A stretch of 64,000 bases of DNA from Perkinsus olseni (GCA_013115135.1 JABANP010000109.1:62001-126000); one strand, 5' to 3'. Positions 1 to 10,707 are shown, counted from the first letter of the stretch. Numbers and translations are program-made. Notes: generated by a model not told the origin, from the sequence alone.

Positions 1-789
1 TGAACATCAGATGTTCACATGATAGTCACTGCACGCTCAACTAAGATAGTGATGAGCCTACAGAGTCTGATCTCTCCCCGCCGGAGAGTGCCCGAGTTTG
101 CTCAACTTGAACGGCATTCTTGCTCTTGCAAGATCTCTACGTGTCCCGACGTTAGATCTACCCAGACTCCCGGCCAGTACGTAATTGACGACACGACTTC
201 AGGTCATCCGATTAGGTGCTATCGTGAGTCTTGCGTTGACAGAGCTGGTTAGTGGGGAGTGTCTCCCATTTCCCGGTGGAGTGGTAGGCCTGGAACCGGT
301 GTGCTTTCCACCGACGTGGCGGGTTCAGCATGACTGGCGGGGAGCGCTTCTTTGCTAAAAAAACTGTCCGTCAGGAGGATGAATTTGAGAGCATTGGCTC
401 CGAATGTTCATCTATGCCCCCCATACGGATGATGCCGGTAAGGGCAATGATCAGGCGATCAACTGGAGTGTCGGCATTAGTTGAAAGCAACGCAGACTGG
501 ATACTACTGGAGGAAATGACAGCTAGCCTAGATGAGCTTAGCTCAGTGAGCTAGGGAAACTTGAGAAAGTCCACGTGAAATCAGCGATTGGTTAGCAGCG
601 ATGAAACGGTCTCTAGCGGAACATTAGAAGGCGAAACGCTTTGTGAACGCATGCTGCACTGAGTGTAACTGTGACAGCTGAACTGTCGCGTTTCCAAACA
701 CTGATGAGAACAACTCAGCCCCCTCCCACTCAACACGACAGACTGGTCGTGCCTGATATTTGGTTCACGAGAATCCAGGCCCTCCTTCC
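1..789. other. Intergenic, no gene recognised
   Basis: Only short shadow reading frames are present and none resembles a known family. One imperfect copy of the 7-1-7-6 palindromic module lies at 532-552 (7-mer ATGAGCT, centre T, one mismatch in the inverted arm). Confidence 0.5.
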
Positions 790-797
790 GTATTTGA

Positions 798-1116
798 CAG
801 GGTGGCCCAGCGGGGAAGAATGCTATTCTTTCTTACCGGGAATTCCGGAAATTCCCGGGAAGAAAGAATGCTCAATATTCCCTGGAAGAATGGTTGAGAT
901 TCTTCCCGGGTATTTAGGTGCTTCATTCCAATGGTTTGACCTGAGGAAGCATCGAGTACGGGCGGATATGCGCGCCGAAGGCGCGCGAAAAAATTTGGGG
1001 GGCTTGTTTCAATGGGGAAGAATGCATTCTTTCTTCCCGGCTATATTCCCGGGAATTCCCGGAAATTCCCGGGAATGGGAAGAATGATCCATTCTTCCCA
1101 CTTTTGGGCCACCCTG
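798..1116. mobile_element. hAT-like MITE, 319 bp
   Basis: The two ends are inverted copies of CAGGGTGGCCCA, at 798 and ending at 1116. The element is flanked by a perfect 8-bp target-site duplication GTATTTGA (790-797 and 1117-1124). An 8-bp duplication and a YARNG-type terminus (CAGGG) are hallmarks of the hAT superfamily. The interior has no coding capacity and is built of internal inverted repeats rich in GGGAATTCCCGG-like and GGGAAGAATG motifs, so it is non-autonomous. The perfect duplication suggests a fairly recent insertion. Confidence 0.85.
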
Positions 1117-1266
1117 GTATTTGATATAATATCATGACAAGATTTATCCGACAATAATAATATGAGGCGGAATAAACAGTAACTGAGCTCTCCTCAGTTC
1201 ATTATCCGAATTCAACATTCGTGGACGAAGATCGAATGATCACCAACTCTGGAACCGCTCGGGAGG

Positions 1267-2387
1267 CTACTCTCGGATGCCCGCCAGTCGTGCGATTCCA
1301 ACCCGGCGTTGGTCAGGTTGGAATTCGAAGTAGTTACCAATAAGCATACGATCAGGGAACGTCCAAGAATCATCGTCTTCTTCTCGGATGATGAAGTGAC
1401 AGTAACCTTCATCATCCCTGGCATAGTTCATATAGTCCATCGTCAACGGGACAGTGCCCTTAGCGCTCAACCCAAAAGTCAGTGGCGGCATGATGGTCAG
1501 GTATTGACAAGGGAAAGTCCACACGTCTCTGCCTGAATCGAACGTGATCGGGACTGTCATGCCTGCAGCCTTATTAGCCTGGACTTTGATATCTTTTATA
1601 AGCTTGTCATAGTAAATCTGCGAGACGAGTAGAAAATTGGTACCGGTATCAAGGAGGACATCCTCGTTGATGCCGATAGTTATATGTGCATCACCAACTT
1701 GTAGAGTACGAAGTTTGACCTTATACAGACCATCTCCAGTCAGCAGCTCGGTGAAAGGCATTGGGTTCATATGCAAACTCGAATCACCTCCTCCTAGAAG
1801 TAGGCCACCGTCAATGGAGGGCAGACTGGACGGGAAGAGATAAAGAGCGAAGATGCTGCTCCCGATAAACCCCTTCGCCCGGAGCTGCTTCATCAGGGAG
1901 GGAAAGTTTGCATCACCCTCATTTGAGCTGAGACCAAGTATGCTAATCGGAGACTCCTCAGTTGGAGGAGGGTCCTGATCGAATATCAGCCCGAAGATGA
2001 GGTCGTTCACGTCAGTGTGGCCAACCGCTAACTTCTCTTTACGCTGGAAAACTTTCATTCTCGTACCATCCAGGAACTCTAAATTTTCGTCGGTTCCTTA
2101 GGCGCACAAGGACCCTCGCACTCGAAGCAGCCCGCGGCCATGGTACTGCAACTCCTCTTAGTCGCCGCTTCATACCAATCCTTCCACACAAAGAAGAAGT
2201 AGTTAGACCCAGTGTCGACAAGAGCGGTCGTGGGCTGCCCACGGCCGTCTGTCAGAGTGTGGAACAATCCGAAGCCGTAGGGGGGTGAGTCTTCGTAAGT
2301 CGTCTCTAGCTTCATGACCTGCCCATTCGCAGCTAGGAGAATGATGGCGAGCAGGATATTCAACGAGATGATCAGCTGGGTCATCAT
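1267..2387 (-). pseudogene. Secreted pepsin-like aspartic protease, one frameshift
   Basis: This encodes an A1-family aspartic endopeptidase in two frames. The first part (2387-2079) starts with a hydrophobic signal peptide (MMTQLIISLNILLAIILLA) and carries the first catalytic motif (ALVDTGSNYF) and a Cys-rich loop. The second part (2058-1267) carries the second catalytic motif (LLDTGTNFLL) and the C-terminal lobe. The frames join if one base is restored at about 2079-2081, where paralogues have a TAY codon and this copy has TA followed directly by GAG. There is no other stop, so this is a very young pseudogene or an assembly indel. Both catalytic aspartates are intact, unlike the copies at 4.5 and 17.6 kb. 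Confidence 0.8.
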
Positions 2388-3966
2388 GGAAAGGGCACTC
2401 CTTTGGGAGTTTTCAAGCTGCAGCCTGGTTCAGTGCTACTCCGCTGCAGGACTACAATATCGAGCGATGATACTGTAGTTTTGCATTGCGAATTGCAGCC
2501 TGCAATTACCTTCGCTCCTACCACGTATCATTGGTCTCAGGAGACCCTCTGACCTCAATAAGCGCCTCGCACTCGCGCGAATGAGTATGCGTGCTAAGTT
2601 GGGCTACAGTTAACGCGCTAGGTCACTGCGCGGATCATACGGTGAGGCTCACAGTGTGAGCCCCACAGCACTTCATGATGGTTCAGGTAGCGAGATGCGG
2701 GTTCGCCTTCCTCCCGTTATTCCCTCCGAAGACATCTGACGAGGCACCAATGGCCAGTTCTCTTACCTAGAGACTTTAGGTAACAGAGCTGGACATAGCT
2801 CACTTTTGGCTCAAGTGAGCTAGCATCCTTCACCCTTCAAACGGCGACGGTATCTTCGTCGCTCTCAGAGGCTGTTAGTGGTATGCATGTGAAGTCGAAA
2901 CTATTGCTATCGCTGCGCACTGCGCAGTGCGTAGTGTGTAGCGCGCACGAAGTGGGTGGTGGCTTGCTGGACCTCATGAGGATGCTCTCCTTCGCTATCA
3001 TCTTAGTGGGAGTCTCACTGTCACCAGGCATCTCGCTCAAGGGCAGATTACCGGCCAATCTCGTCGAGACAGCATGGCTATTCTCAGGACACGACGTTTA
3101 CCCGGCTCCCTTCCTCCCCGGCGTTGGGGCGTGGGCCAGAGGACGGCGCAAAGAGCGCCGGGTCCTCGGCCAATGTGACGGGGCCGCCTCTCAACAACAG
3201 GGAGGCAGCCGCACCACATGGCCAGGGTGGGCGGGAGGCTTTTTAGAAGATAAAATTAAACTAATTCGACTCGAATGTACCTCACTCACTCCGAACTCTC
3301 CTCGACCGAGCCACCCACTAGCACCAACACAAAGCTACTGTCTCCTTTGTGCGCCCGGCGACATCGCCGAGTAAACTGGCCCAACGAGTTGACCTCGACC
3401 ACGCCATGGCAGGTCCGGTCAGTTGTGGAACCCGGTAAGGCTCGTCCGACGAGCCTTGCTCGGTGAATGCTTATCAACGAGTGAAATCAACCGGCGGACT
3501 CCCGCCGTACGAGGGAAGGGGCAGGTAGTTCGCATAGCCGCCATAAATCGCATGCGGATCACCGATAATCAGAGCTGATAATCATAGGCTCGCGCTGCAC
3601 GAGTCGTGTACGCGAGTGAAAGACGCATGATGATGTCAGATGGCTATCTGGAGCTAATGACTTGCGGTAGCAGTAAAGCGCGATTGCAGCGAGGATAGCC
3701 AAACAGCTTAGCAGTACTGAAGTGGGTTGTGGCTGTCGCATAGCGTATAGTCGTCACTATTAGTGCATACGTATACGCGCGTGCTCTACGTCCCTGCAGC
3801 TACAGCGCTAGCTGCAACAATTGACGTGGAGCTGAATCTTCCTTCGCGGAAGTTGTTATTCGGTCAATCGAACCAGTATTCAGATGAATATCGTCCTCGT
3901 GCGGGATACTCGTGACGCCGTTCCTATTGTGAGAGGCCAGAAGAGTATACGGAAATGAAAATCTTT
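2388..3966. other. Intergenic, palindromes but no gene
   Basis: No convincing reading frame is present. A 7-1-7-6 module lies at 2647-2667 (one mismatch). A 21-bp hairpin with 10-bp arms and a single central base lies at 3437-3457. A 9-bp-arm hairpin at about 2794-2819 contains TTTTGGCTCAAG. Confidence 0.5.
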
Positions 3967-3987
3967 CCTCGGGACCCGAGGCTCGGG
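3967..3987 (+). repeat. 7-1-7-6 palindromic module (perfect)
   Basis: The 7-mer CCTCGGG is followed by A, then its exact reverse complement, then its last six bases CTCGGG. All 13 constrained positions match. Confidence 0.9.
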
Positions 3988-4148
3988 TGCCTCTCCAAGA
4001 ACTCGCCATTTGATGGCTAGTAGCTAGCTATCCCCTCCTCAAGTGAATGGACTGAATCAAGTGACTCTCTGCATGCATTTATACTCTCACTATGAGCAAG
4101 TGGGGAGGAATAGACAGGCACTGTCTGAAGGAGGCAGATGCTGTTCGG

Positions 4149-4169
4149 GACGAGAGTCTCGTCACGAGA
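4149..4169 (+). repeat. 7-1-7-6 palindromic module (perfect)
   Basis: 7-mer GACGAGA, centre G, exact reverse complement, then ACGAGA. Confidence 0.9.
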
Positions 4170-4365
4170 CAGTCGTCACGGAGGAATCACTGATCCGCGA
4201 ACTTACGTGCGTGTGTGCTCGCGTTTTTTCGAGCCTGCTCAACGCTGACGGGTTCAGCTCTAATCAGAACTTCTCCTTTTGGAAAGTGAGAATTTCCTGG
4301 CAAACCAGCGAACAGGGCCCATACTTATCATGGAGGGATCAGGACCAGGCAGGTCCAACCTGATC

Positions 4366-4386
4366 ATCAGGTCACCTGATTCAGGA
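4366..4386 (+). repeat. 7-1-7-6 module, 14 nt longer than duplicate copy
   Basis: 7-mer ATCAGGT, centre C, exact reverse complement, then TCAGGA (one mismatch). The matching stretch of the duplicate near 17430 is 14 nt shorter and contains only a single GTCAGGT. Confidence 0.85.
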
Positions 4387-4423
4387 GCAGACGACAACCT
4401 CGCAGTTCATGCACCCGCGTGCA

Positions 4424-4444
4424 TTCCTCCGAGGAATTTCCTCG
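4424..4444 (-). repeat. 7-1-7-6 palindromic module (perfect)
   Basis: Read on the minus strand: 7-mer CGAGGAA, centre A, exact reverse complement, then GAGGAA. A mutated version of the same module is visible at about 17511-17533 in the duplicate copy, so this insertion predates the duplication. Confidence 0.85.
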
Positions 4445-4559
4445 TCACGCTATGGACTTAGCCAGCCCGAGTATCCTCCATATCCAGTTCCCCCTCCTTC
4501 TAAGTCTGACGGCTACGAGGGTCTTCTCGAATCATATCCGACATTAGGCCGGCCCGTCT

Positions 4560-5680
4560 ATGATTCTCAAGCCCGAGCTTTCTGTTGCCTTTGGCTTCCT
4601 CAGCCTTCTAGTTGGGTCATGCGGAGAGAAGCTTGTTAGGATGACTATATCCCCTCAGAAGACTACAGCCAGTGCGACCTCTGCTGAACTGATGGCTGAT
4701 CTTTAGGTCGACGATCAATAAATCACCGTCCTGGTGGACACCGGAAGTCCGTATACTTTTTTTCGTAGAGAAGCAGTGGTATGAGAGGACTCATCCAGGA
4801 GGCTGCGCCGAACTCAAGTTTAAGTGTTATGATTGTGACCCATCGTCGTGTCACGAAGGCCCCACGAAGACGCACGAATTCTTCGGTGGTTCGCAAGTGA
4901 CGGTCTTCCAACATTCCGGGACAGTTGACTTCGGCACCGCAAGTGCGGACGGCATCGATTTCGGGCTGGTTTTTGGTTTTTTTTTAACGAAAGCCCCTTC
5001 GCCGCCCTCGGACTGTCGCCTCCGAGTGCGAAATCCAAGCCGTATGTCCCTCTTATCTATCAGCTACTGGCCAAGCCCAAGAGTCAACGGCTTATTGAAG
5101 AAAGTGTCTTTTCGGTGTACCTCAAAACTGGAAAGGACCCCAGCGGTGAGCTCATACTGGGTGGCGGAGACAAGAGCAAATACGCCGGCCCTCTGAAATA
5201 TGTGAAAGTTGTGAACAAGGAGGAGCAGTCTATAATGGTAACGGACCTGGGCATCGGTGATGCCTCTGAGAATCGCATTAAAGTTTCACAAGCGGGGTAT
5301 TTCGACACGGCCCGTGTCACACGGGAACTAATGTCATCGAGATGCCCGATAAGTTCAAGACGCCGGTTCTCCAGTTGCTCCGAACCGCTGGCAAGAAACC
5401 TGTAACAATCACAGAGAGCGCTGGTTTCTACGAGCTCTCTTGCGGAGACATTGAGAACTTACCCTCGATAACCTTCTGCCTGAAAGAAGACTCCCTGCTC
5501 CCTAAGAAGGTGTCGCTCGAGATACCGCCAGCCAGCTATGTGACTGCAGACGTGGACTCCTCCAGCACCCTGGCTATCGAATTCGCAGGATCGTGGCTTC
5601 TGGGGTTGCCCACACTCATTGGCAACTACCATCTATACGATTGGGACAAATCTCGCATTGGTGTTGCCAAGGTGAGATGA
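4560..5680 (+). pseudogene. Aspartic protease pseudogene (duplication copy I)
   Basis: This is a pepsin-like aspartic protease relic, recognised by alignment with the copy at 17.6 kb. It starts with ATG 4560 and a signal peptide (MILKPELSVAFGFLSLLVG), and the first active-site motif VDTGSPYTFF is intact. Breaks: two in-frame stops in the segment matching ASLKVDGQDVTV (TAG near 4705, TAA near 4717), an extra T in the T-run near 4760, a scrambled T-run near 4980, and a 14-nt palindromic insertion at 5304-5324 that destroys the second DTG motif. The last 112 residues (5342-5680, ending in ...KSRIGVAKVR) remain open and show the normal C-terminal lobe. Confidence 0.85.
5304..5324 (+). repeat. 7-1-7-6 module inserted in protease active site
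   Basis: 7-mer GACACGG, centre C, exact reverse complement, then ACACGG. The intact paralogue at 18400 reads straight through GACACGGGAAC, so the insertion is exactly 14 nt. It falls inside the codons of the second catalytic DTGT motif. Confidence 0.95.
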
Positions 5681-5707
5681 TGTTATTTTTCTTGGTGAAG
5701 CTCGGCT

Positions 5708-5728
5708 CATAGAGACTCTATGATAGAG
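5708..5728 (+). repeat. 7-1-7-6 module absent from duplicate copy
   Basis: 7-mer CATAGAG, centre A, exact reverse complement, then ATAGAG. The duplicate at 18780-18800 reads CTCATAGAGTTATGC, exactly 14 nt shorter. Confidence 0.95.
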
Positions 5729-5874
5729 TTATGCAGAGCTATCATGATGTTTCATTCATCAGGATTTCGTCATAGTCCCTCTTGTCAGGATCACTCGATG
5801 ATAAAATGATATATCTTGCCCACCTCGTTGAACATATTTCGAGTTTAACCTTTTTCGGACAGTAGTGTTCGTCA

Positions 5875-5895
5875 ATGCTGCGGCAGCATTGCTGC
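5875..5895 (+). repeat. 7-1-7-6 palindromic module (perfect)
   Basis: 7-mer ATGCTGC, centre G, exact reverse complement, then TGCTGC. The duplicate has GTCAATGCTG and then a transposon (18943) at the same point, with no palindrome. Confidence 0.9.
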
Positions 5896-7510
5896 CTTGA
5901 AAGTGGACTCCGTAAGTTTCAAGTTGAAACCCCGCGTGCGATCGAGGGAGCCTTGCTTGACAAATTTTAGCGAGGCCGTTGAGAACTTGGCCCGGTTGGG
6001 TCCCAACCATCGCAGACATCAGGAAATCCCAACCCTTGGGATGTCTGAGAGATTTCAACTCTCGGAATCCAGACTCTGTGCATGGGAGAATTCTCGTGCG
6101 CATGGGAACCACACCTTTGAACACACATGCACACTTAATTTCGAGCGGAGTTTCAAATTCCTCAGTCTATGCCGCCAAAAACCACCTGATCGCACTGTCA
6201 ATGCATGCACAGCTAACTGAATCAGCCCAATTCTCTCCCGGAGACTAAGCTCAAGCGAGTTACTTGAAGTAGCTTACTTCACAGACTGTGAATCTCAGTC
6301 CTTCCCGCTTTGCGTTGACTATGAACAATAGCGGAGCGAGTTGCTTTTGGCAACAGTCTGCTGCCAACAGAGCCCTAGCGGCTAGGGCGAGGGCCTAGCC
6401 TAAGTTATAGCCAGGCTACGGTAGCCTGAGTAAAGTTATAGCCGTCCTTCCCATTGTTCGAGAGTATTCTGGTAGACTACTGGTACTAATCTCAGACGAG
6501 AATGAGCGACCTTGCATTATGGCCCTGGCCATTGGCTCAAAGTCTGGACTGGATGGGACTCAAGACGTGCGCCTCCCATCCAAATTCTTTTGTAAAAGGC
6601 TTTCACTGAGAGCCACAGGCTAGTTTGTAAGCAGGGCCGTGACTGACCCGAGTGACACAAAGGTGTGTCGCGAGCTAGCAGCGCTGCATCGTATCATGGA
6701 GACCCCATGATGCAGTAGCCATGCATCACAATATGATGATCATATAGTCACTATATGATGACAACTCTCGACTCCCCATTATATCATAGTAAGGCGTCGA
6801 GAGTTTTCTTCTAGTAAGGGGAAGGCAAGCTTGAGTCCGGTGCGATCGGTACAACGGTTGTACAACAATCTCAATCTCTTGGAGTTCATGACATTGTGAG
6901 AGAAGAAAATACTCACTTGACCCTCGTTCGCGTTCCCGGGCTGAGGCAAACGCATGAGCCTGGTGTTCTCCGTAAGAATGAAGTGTTTCCTCGGGGAGAT
7001 GTCCTGACACGTCGTGTAACAGTGTAATACACGATGATACGCGAGAAACCCGCAATTACGATGCAGTCGGGTGCCAACTTGTAACAAGACACGAAAATCA
7101 CAAGAGCAGATCAAAAACGACAAATGAAGGAATCAAAATGGTACGTCTAAATTCCTGTCTTCGTTCCATTGATCAATTTTTTCAGTGGCTCGCATGGCTT
7201 CATGCGTCATAAACCCGCCGAAAGTTTCGGCCCGAAACCTTCCACACCCCGACCGTAGGGGTGGATGGGGATAGTCGTGAAATTTCGCAGCAGATGAATG
7301 CAGTTGGATGCAGGATTCGCGAAATGATTATCGATTGGGGTTTTGATGGAGGCGAGGGGATTCACGTCGGCAAAGTCTGTCCATATTTCAGAGGTACTGC
7401 CTACAGCCTTATAATGTAACCCATATAGGAAGAAATTGAACCAGCCTCTACCATCAGGACCCTCCCTGAAAAACCAAATCAGTACAAGGATCGAATGGAC
7501 GGTGTCCATG
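5896..7510. other. Intergenic, decayed duplication and palindromic modules
   Basis: No gene is supported. Modules lie at 6259-6279 and 6278-6298 (overlapping by two bases; 7-mers GTTACTT and TTCACAG) and at 6407-6427 on the minus strand (AGGCTAC), each with one mismatch. 6703-6770 is rich in ATGATCATATAG-type inverted repeats. Confidence 0.5.
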
Positions 7511-7790
7511 TGTAGTGTTCCCGGCTTGACCAGGCCGTTCACTAGAAACAGCAGGAATCTCGCCACCCTTTGAACTCGACGGAAGCTGTGACATAAGAAA
7601 GGAAGTTAGGCTCTTGATACTTCTTGGTTATACATACATTAAAATTAGTCTCAATAGTAACTACTAGCTTCACGCTAGAGCAATACACAAAGGGCGCTAA
7701 GATATCATTGACCTACACACGCCGCGGAGACAGATCGAACACAATGATGTATCCGAGTGAAACAACGATAAGGAGGAGCGGATCACTACA
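7511..7790 (-). repeat. 3' LTR (280 bp)
   Basis: The LTR begins TGTAGTGTTC and ends GATCACTACA, with 7-bp terminal inverted repeats TGTAGTG/CACTACA. It matches 12823-13102 base for base as far as I can see. It is the 3' LTR because the genes read toward it. Confidence 0.92.
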
Positions 7791-7806
7791 TTACAACCCC
7801 CCTTAA
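7791..7806 (-). promoter_or_regulatory. Polypurine tract
   Basis: On the minus strand a purine run with six G's (TTAAGGGGGGTTGTAA) lies between the pol stop (7813) and the 3' LTR. This is the expected plus-strand primer position. Confidence 0.7.
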
Positions 7807-7812
7807 CAATCA

Positions 7813-10707
7813 TCACGATCTAGCAGTCTTCTTAGCACGCTCAGCCGTCTCCATCAAACCGGGAGACTCACCACGCAGACGCTTCGAGGAGCGCACCGGC
7901 AATACGTCTCGCACACGACCTTCTTCCCGTACAACTTGTTGGGTACGTTCCTCGGAGGCAACAGCAGCTTGACGGCGCCCATCTTCTTCAAGACTCTTAT
8001 GACGCTTAACATTACCAAGCCAGTGCATCTCGACACCGGAAGATGTGGTGACCAAGACGTGACGACCACGAACAGAGAGCACAGGAAAAGGACCACGAAA
8101 CGTAGGGGATAACTTATTCACACGCTCCGTGAAGACGTACACCAGAGTACCAGGCTTCAAGTTAGACTCGAAACGGATAGTAGGTCGAGAACGCTCTCGC
8201 TGATCAATCCATTCATTCAAGAACATAGCCAGGAGCTTCTGTCGCTGACTATCAACTCGGCCAACAATCTTGAGAAGATCACACAGAGATTGAGGCTGCT
8301 CGATCGTGATGTCCTCATCAACCCCCCTCATACATGGAACAGGGAGTACTCGACCATAGAAGAGCAACGCCGGACATACCCCACTCTCGCCGATCTCAGA
8401 GTGGTTTATTAACCAATTGACTTGAGCCAAAATCAACTCGTCAGACCACAGCGAACCACTAGCCAAAGTAAACTTCGTCATAGCCTCAACTATCATCCTG
8501 TGGCGTCGTTCATAAAACCCTCCACTCTGTGGATGGTTCGCGGCGTGGATGGTCCAGGATATGCCAACTTCTCGACTCCAAGATTGTACCTCTTGAGAGT
8601 TGAATTCTCCATCCGAAAACACAGACCTCGGCCATCCACAGCGCATGAATATTATGCACAGTCCCCGGATAAATGAACTGCCCTTAGTATCAGATATCGG
8701 CTCGAAATCACAGAATGAAGTGTACCGACAGGTTACAGTGAGAAGCTTGCCACCACCACCCATGTGGACCACATCAACACCTACTCTCAGCCAAGCCGTG
8801 GGAGTATCTGACGTAGGCCTTCGCGTGCCATGAGGCGCAAACTCTCGACCAGCTTGACTCGCCGTTAACTGACAAGTCGGACAAGCCTGAGCTACAGCAC
8901 GGCACAGGTTGCCGAGCTTTGGAAACCAAGCCCAGGACTGTAGAAAGAACTTCAACTGCCTCCCATTGGCATGAGTATCAGCATGAGCTTGCTCAACCAG
9001 ATGCCTGCGGGAGACCTTAGGCAGCACCAACTGCTTGACCAGGGAACCGGTGGTACTAAAACGTTGTACACGATACACAGTTCCATCCGAGTCAGTGACA
9101 AATCCAGACTGTCCTTTCAAGGCCTGGACTTCGGGACAAACCGCTTGCTTCGCTCTCACATCCACGAGGTCGCAGAACTTGGGACAGACGAACGGATCCA
9201 CCACAATATCATTCCAGGATTCCACGTCATCATCAATGGCACCAACCCTATCATCACTGGACACGCTTATAGCAGCAAGCATGCATGACAACGGATTAAG
9301 AGTAACAACCACACCATCTTGATGATCACGTTCCAAACTCTCGGCTTCTTCCTTGGAGATCCTAGCCATAGCATCAACCAAGGCAATGCAAGAAGACCGA
9401 TGAACCCACAGAGTACCGACCACGGACCGCTGGTACTCCATGACCATATTCATTTCAAACTCGTCGGTACAATGATTAGCCTCCAACGAATGCCACTGCC
9501 GATCACCGACAGAATTCATATTGTCACCGACCATAACCACCGGTTCCATGCATAGCGGCAGGAATCGATGCAATGACATCAATTGAGCTTTACGCTCCCT
9601 GAAAGTTGAGGACTTCTTCATATCGGCATCCGATAGAGAACCCCCATCCAAACACAATGGCAATAACACGAGAACCTCATCACTACATACACTAATATGT
9701 AGTAAATCAGTCACACGGGGAATAATATCCTCAAGTGCTGCCATCCAGCCCATCGCCGTAGCACCCAGAGACCGAGCGTCACTTCGCGGCACAGCTATCA
9801 ACTTGAAAGTATCAGGGTGTCCGGAGACGTAAAGGCAGGCCAGCCCACTGAAGTAATAGTCCGCAATCTCTCGAACCAGAGAGATGGCTTCTCGACCATC
9901 GGGAGAGACCTTGTGCAGTCTGGAAAGAACAACTCGCGCCCTCGGCGACAACCACCGAGAAAGCCACTGAAATTTACCGCACCAGGAGCGTATCCACTTC
10001 TTCTTCTCCTCAGTATCAGTCAACTTGTCAAAGTCAACGCAAGCAGCCGTCACAATGGCAGTGGTCAGGACCTTGCGTTCTGAGGGACGAACCTCCCCAC
10101 GAAGGCACTTCAAACCACAAAAGACTACCTCATCTCCAAGCTGAGACTTATGAGGAGCAACCGAGAAACCACGCTCCATGAAGAGCCGCTCAACCACCTC
10201 CTTCGCCTTAGTCACAGTATCCAGATCAGCAGCACCACCTAGAACGTCGTCTTGGAAGTGAGTTAATTTAACATCCAGACCAAGACGTTTACATTCTTGA
10301 CGAGCTGCCTCCAGCACTTCAGATACCACCCGCGAAAAGAGGATCGGGGAATATTTATATCCCTGAGGGATGACGCGACAACACCAATGGTGTTCCTGAC
10401 CGAACTCATCATAAGTGCGGCAACAGAACAAGCCCCATAGATCCTTATCAATTCTTACTGATGAGAATGCATCAGATAAGTCAATCTTGAAATAGAACTT
10501 CCGCAAGTGGCCAGGCCACTCGCGGAGAGTCAGAAAAGCATTGTTCTGACTCTGAGTAACTGAGGACTCCAACCTCCAGGTTTCCGCCATATCAGAAGGC
10601 AAAACCCACATGTACTCATCAGGGCAGTTCGGCTTCTTCACAAGCCTCATGCAGTTCAACCTCCGGCAGTCAAGCGTTACTCCGGAAACGCTTCTTGATG
10701 TCGGCAT
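7813..10707 (-). CDS. Retrotransposon pol: RT-RNase H-integrase
   Basis: This is a 964-residue open frame. The reverse transcriptase shows LDCRRLN near residue 12, catalytic FKIDLSDAF (Asp76), PQGYKYSP (114-121) and the FQDD box at 151-154, a variant of YxDD. The middle third should be RNase H but its motifs are weak. Integrase shows an HHCC zinc region (HADTHANG...CPTC, about 590-640) and a D,D,E core with VGVDVVH, FSDGEFN and FYERRHR. The first ATG (10707) overlaps the protease frame by 38 nt, and pol lies +1 relative to it, with a stop two codons upstream of that ATG. Pol is therefore probably made by +1 frameshifting within the overlap, as in Ty3, or the copy carries an indel. Confidence 0.9.
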   Translation of the reverse strand: MPTSRSVSGVTLDCRRLNCMRLVKKPNCPDEYMWVLPSDMAETWRLESSVTQSQNNAFLTLREWPGHLRKFYFKIDLSDAFSSVRIDKDLWGLFCCRTYDEFGQEHHWCCRVIPQGYKYSPILFSRVVSEVLEAARQECKRLGLDVKLTHFQDDVLGGAADLDTVTKAKEVVERLFMERGFSVAPHKSQLGDEVVFCGLKCLRGEVRPSERKVLTTAIVTAACVDFDKLTDTEEKKKWIRSWCGKFQWLSRWLSPRARVVLSRLHKVSPDGREAISLVREIADYYFSGLACLYVSGHPDTFKLIAVPRSDARSLGATAMGWMAALEDIIPRVTDLLHISVCSDEVLVLLPLCLDGGSLSDADMKKSSTFRERKAQLMSLHRFLPLCMEPVVMVGDNMNSVGDRQWHSLEANHCTDEFEMNMVMEYQRSVVGTLWVHRSSCIALVDAMARISKEEAESLERDHQDGVVVTLNPLSCMLAAISVSSDDRVGAIDDDVESWNDIVVDPFVCPKFCDLVDVRAKQAVCPEVQALKGQSGFVTDSDGTVYRVQRFSTTGSLVKQLVLPKVSRRHLVEQAHADTHANGRQLKFFLQSWAWFPKLGNLCRAVAQACPTCQLTASQAGREFAPHGTRRPTSDTPTAWLRVGVDVVHMGGGGKLLTVTCRYTSFCDFEPISDTKGSSFIRGLCIIFMRCGWPRSVFSDGEFNSQEVQSWSREVGISWTIHAANHPQSGGFYERRHRMIVEAMTKFTLASGSLWSDELILAQVNWLINHSEIGESGVCPALLFYGRVLPVPCMRGVDEDITIEQPQSLCDLLKIVGRVDSQRQKLLAMFLNEWIDQRERSRPTIRFESNLKPGTLVYVFTERVNKLSPTFRGPFPVLSVRGRHVLVTTSSGVEMHWLGNVKRHKSLEEDGRRQAAVASEERTQQVVREEGRVRDVLPVRSSKRLRGESPGLMETAERAKKTARS

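Larger units (their letters stand above)
4330..6290 (+). repeat. Segmental duplication, copy I
   Basis: This stretch aligns in the same orientation with 17410-20390. It includes the aspartic protease copy and its 3' flank, from the upstream TCAGGACCTGATC region to the block with GCCGCCAAAAACCACCT near 6170. Copy I carries several 14-nt palindromic insertions absent from copy II (4366, 5304, 5708, 5875). Copy II instead carries a 1.08-kb transposon at the position matching 5880. Confidence 0.85.

Noticed and set aside
7207..7566. 119-residue minus-strand frame entering the 3' LTR
   Set aside because: It reads from LTR sequence into unrelated flank, so it is an accident of the insertion.
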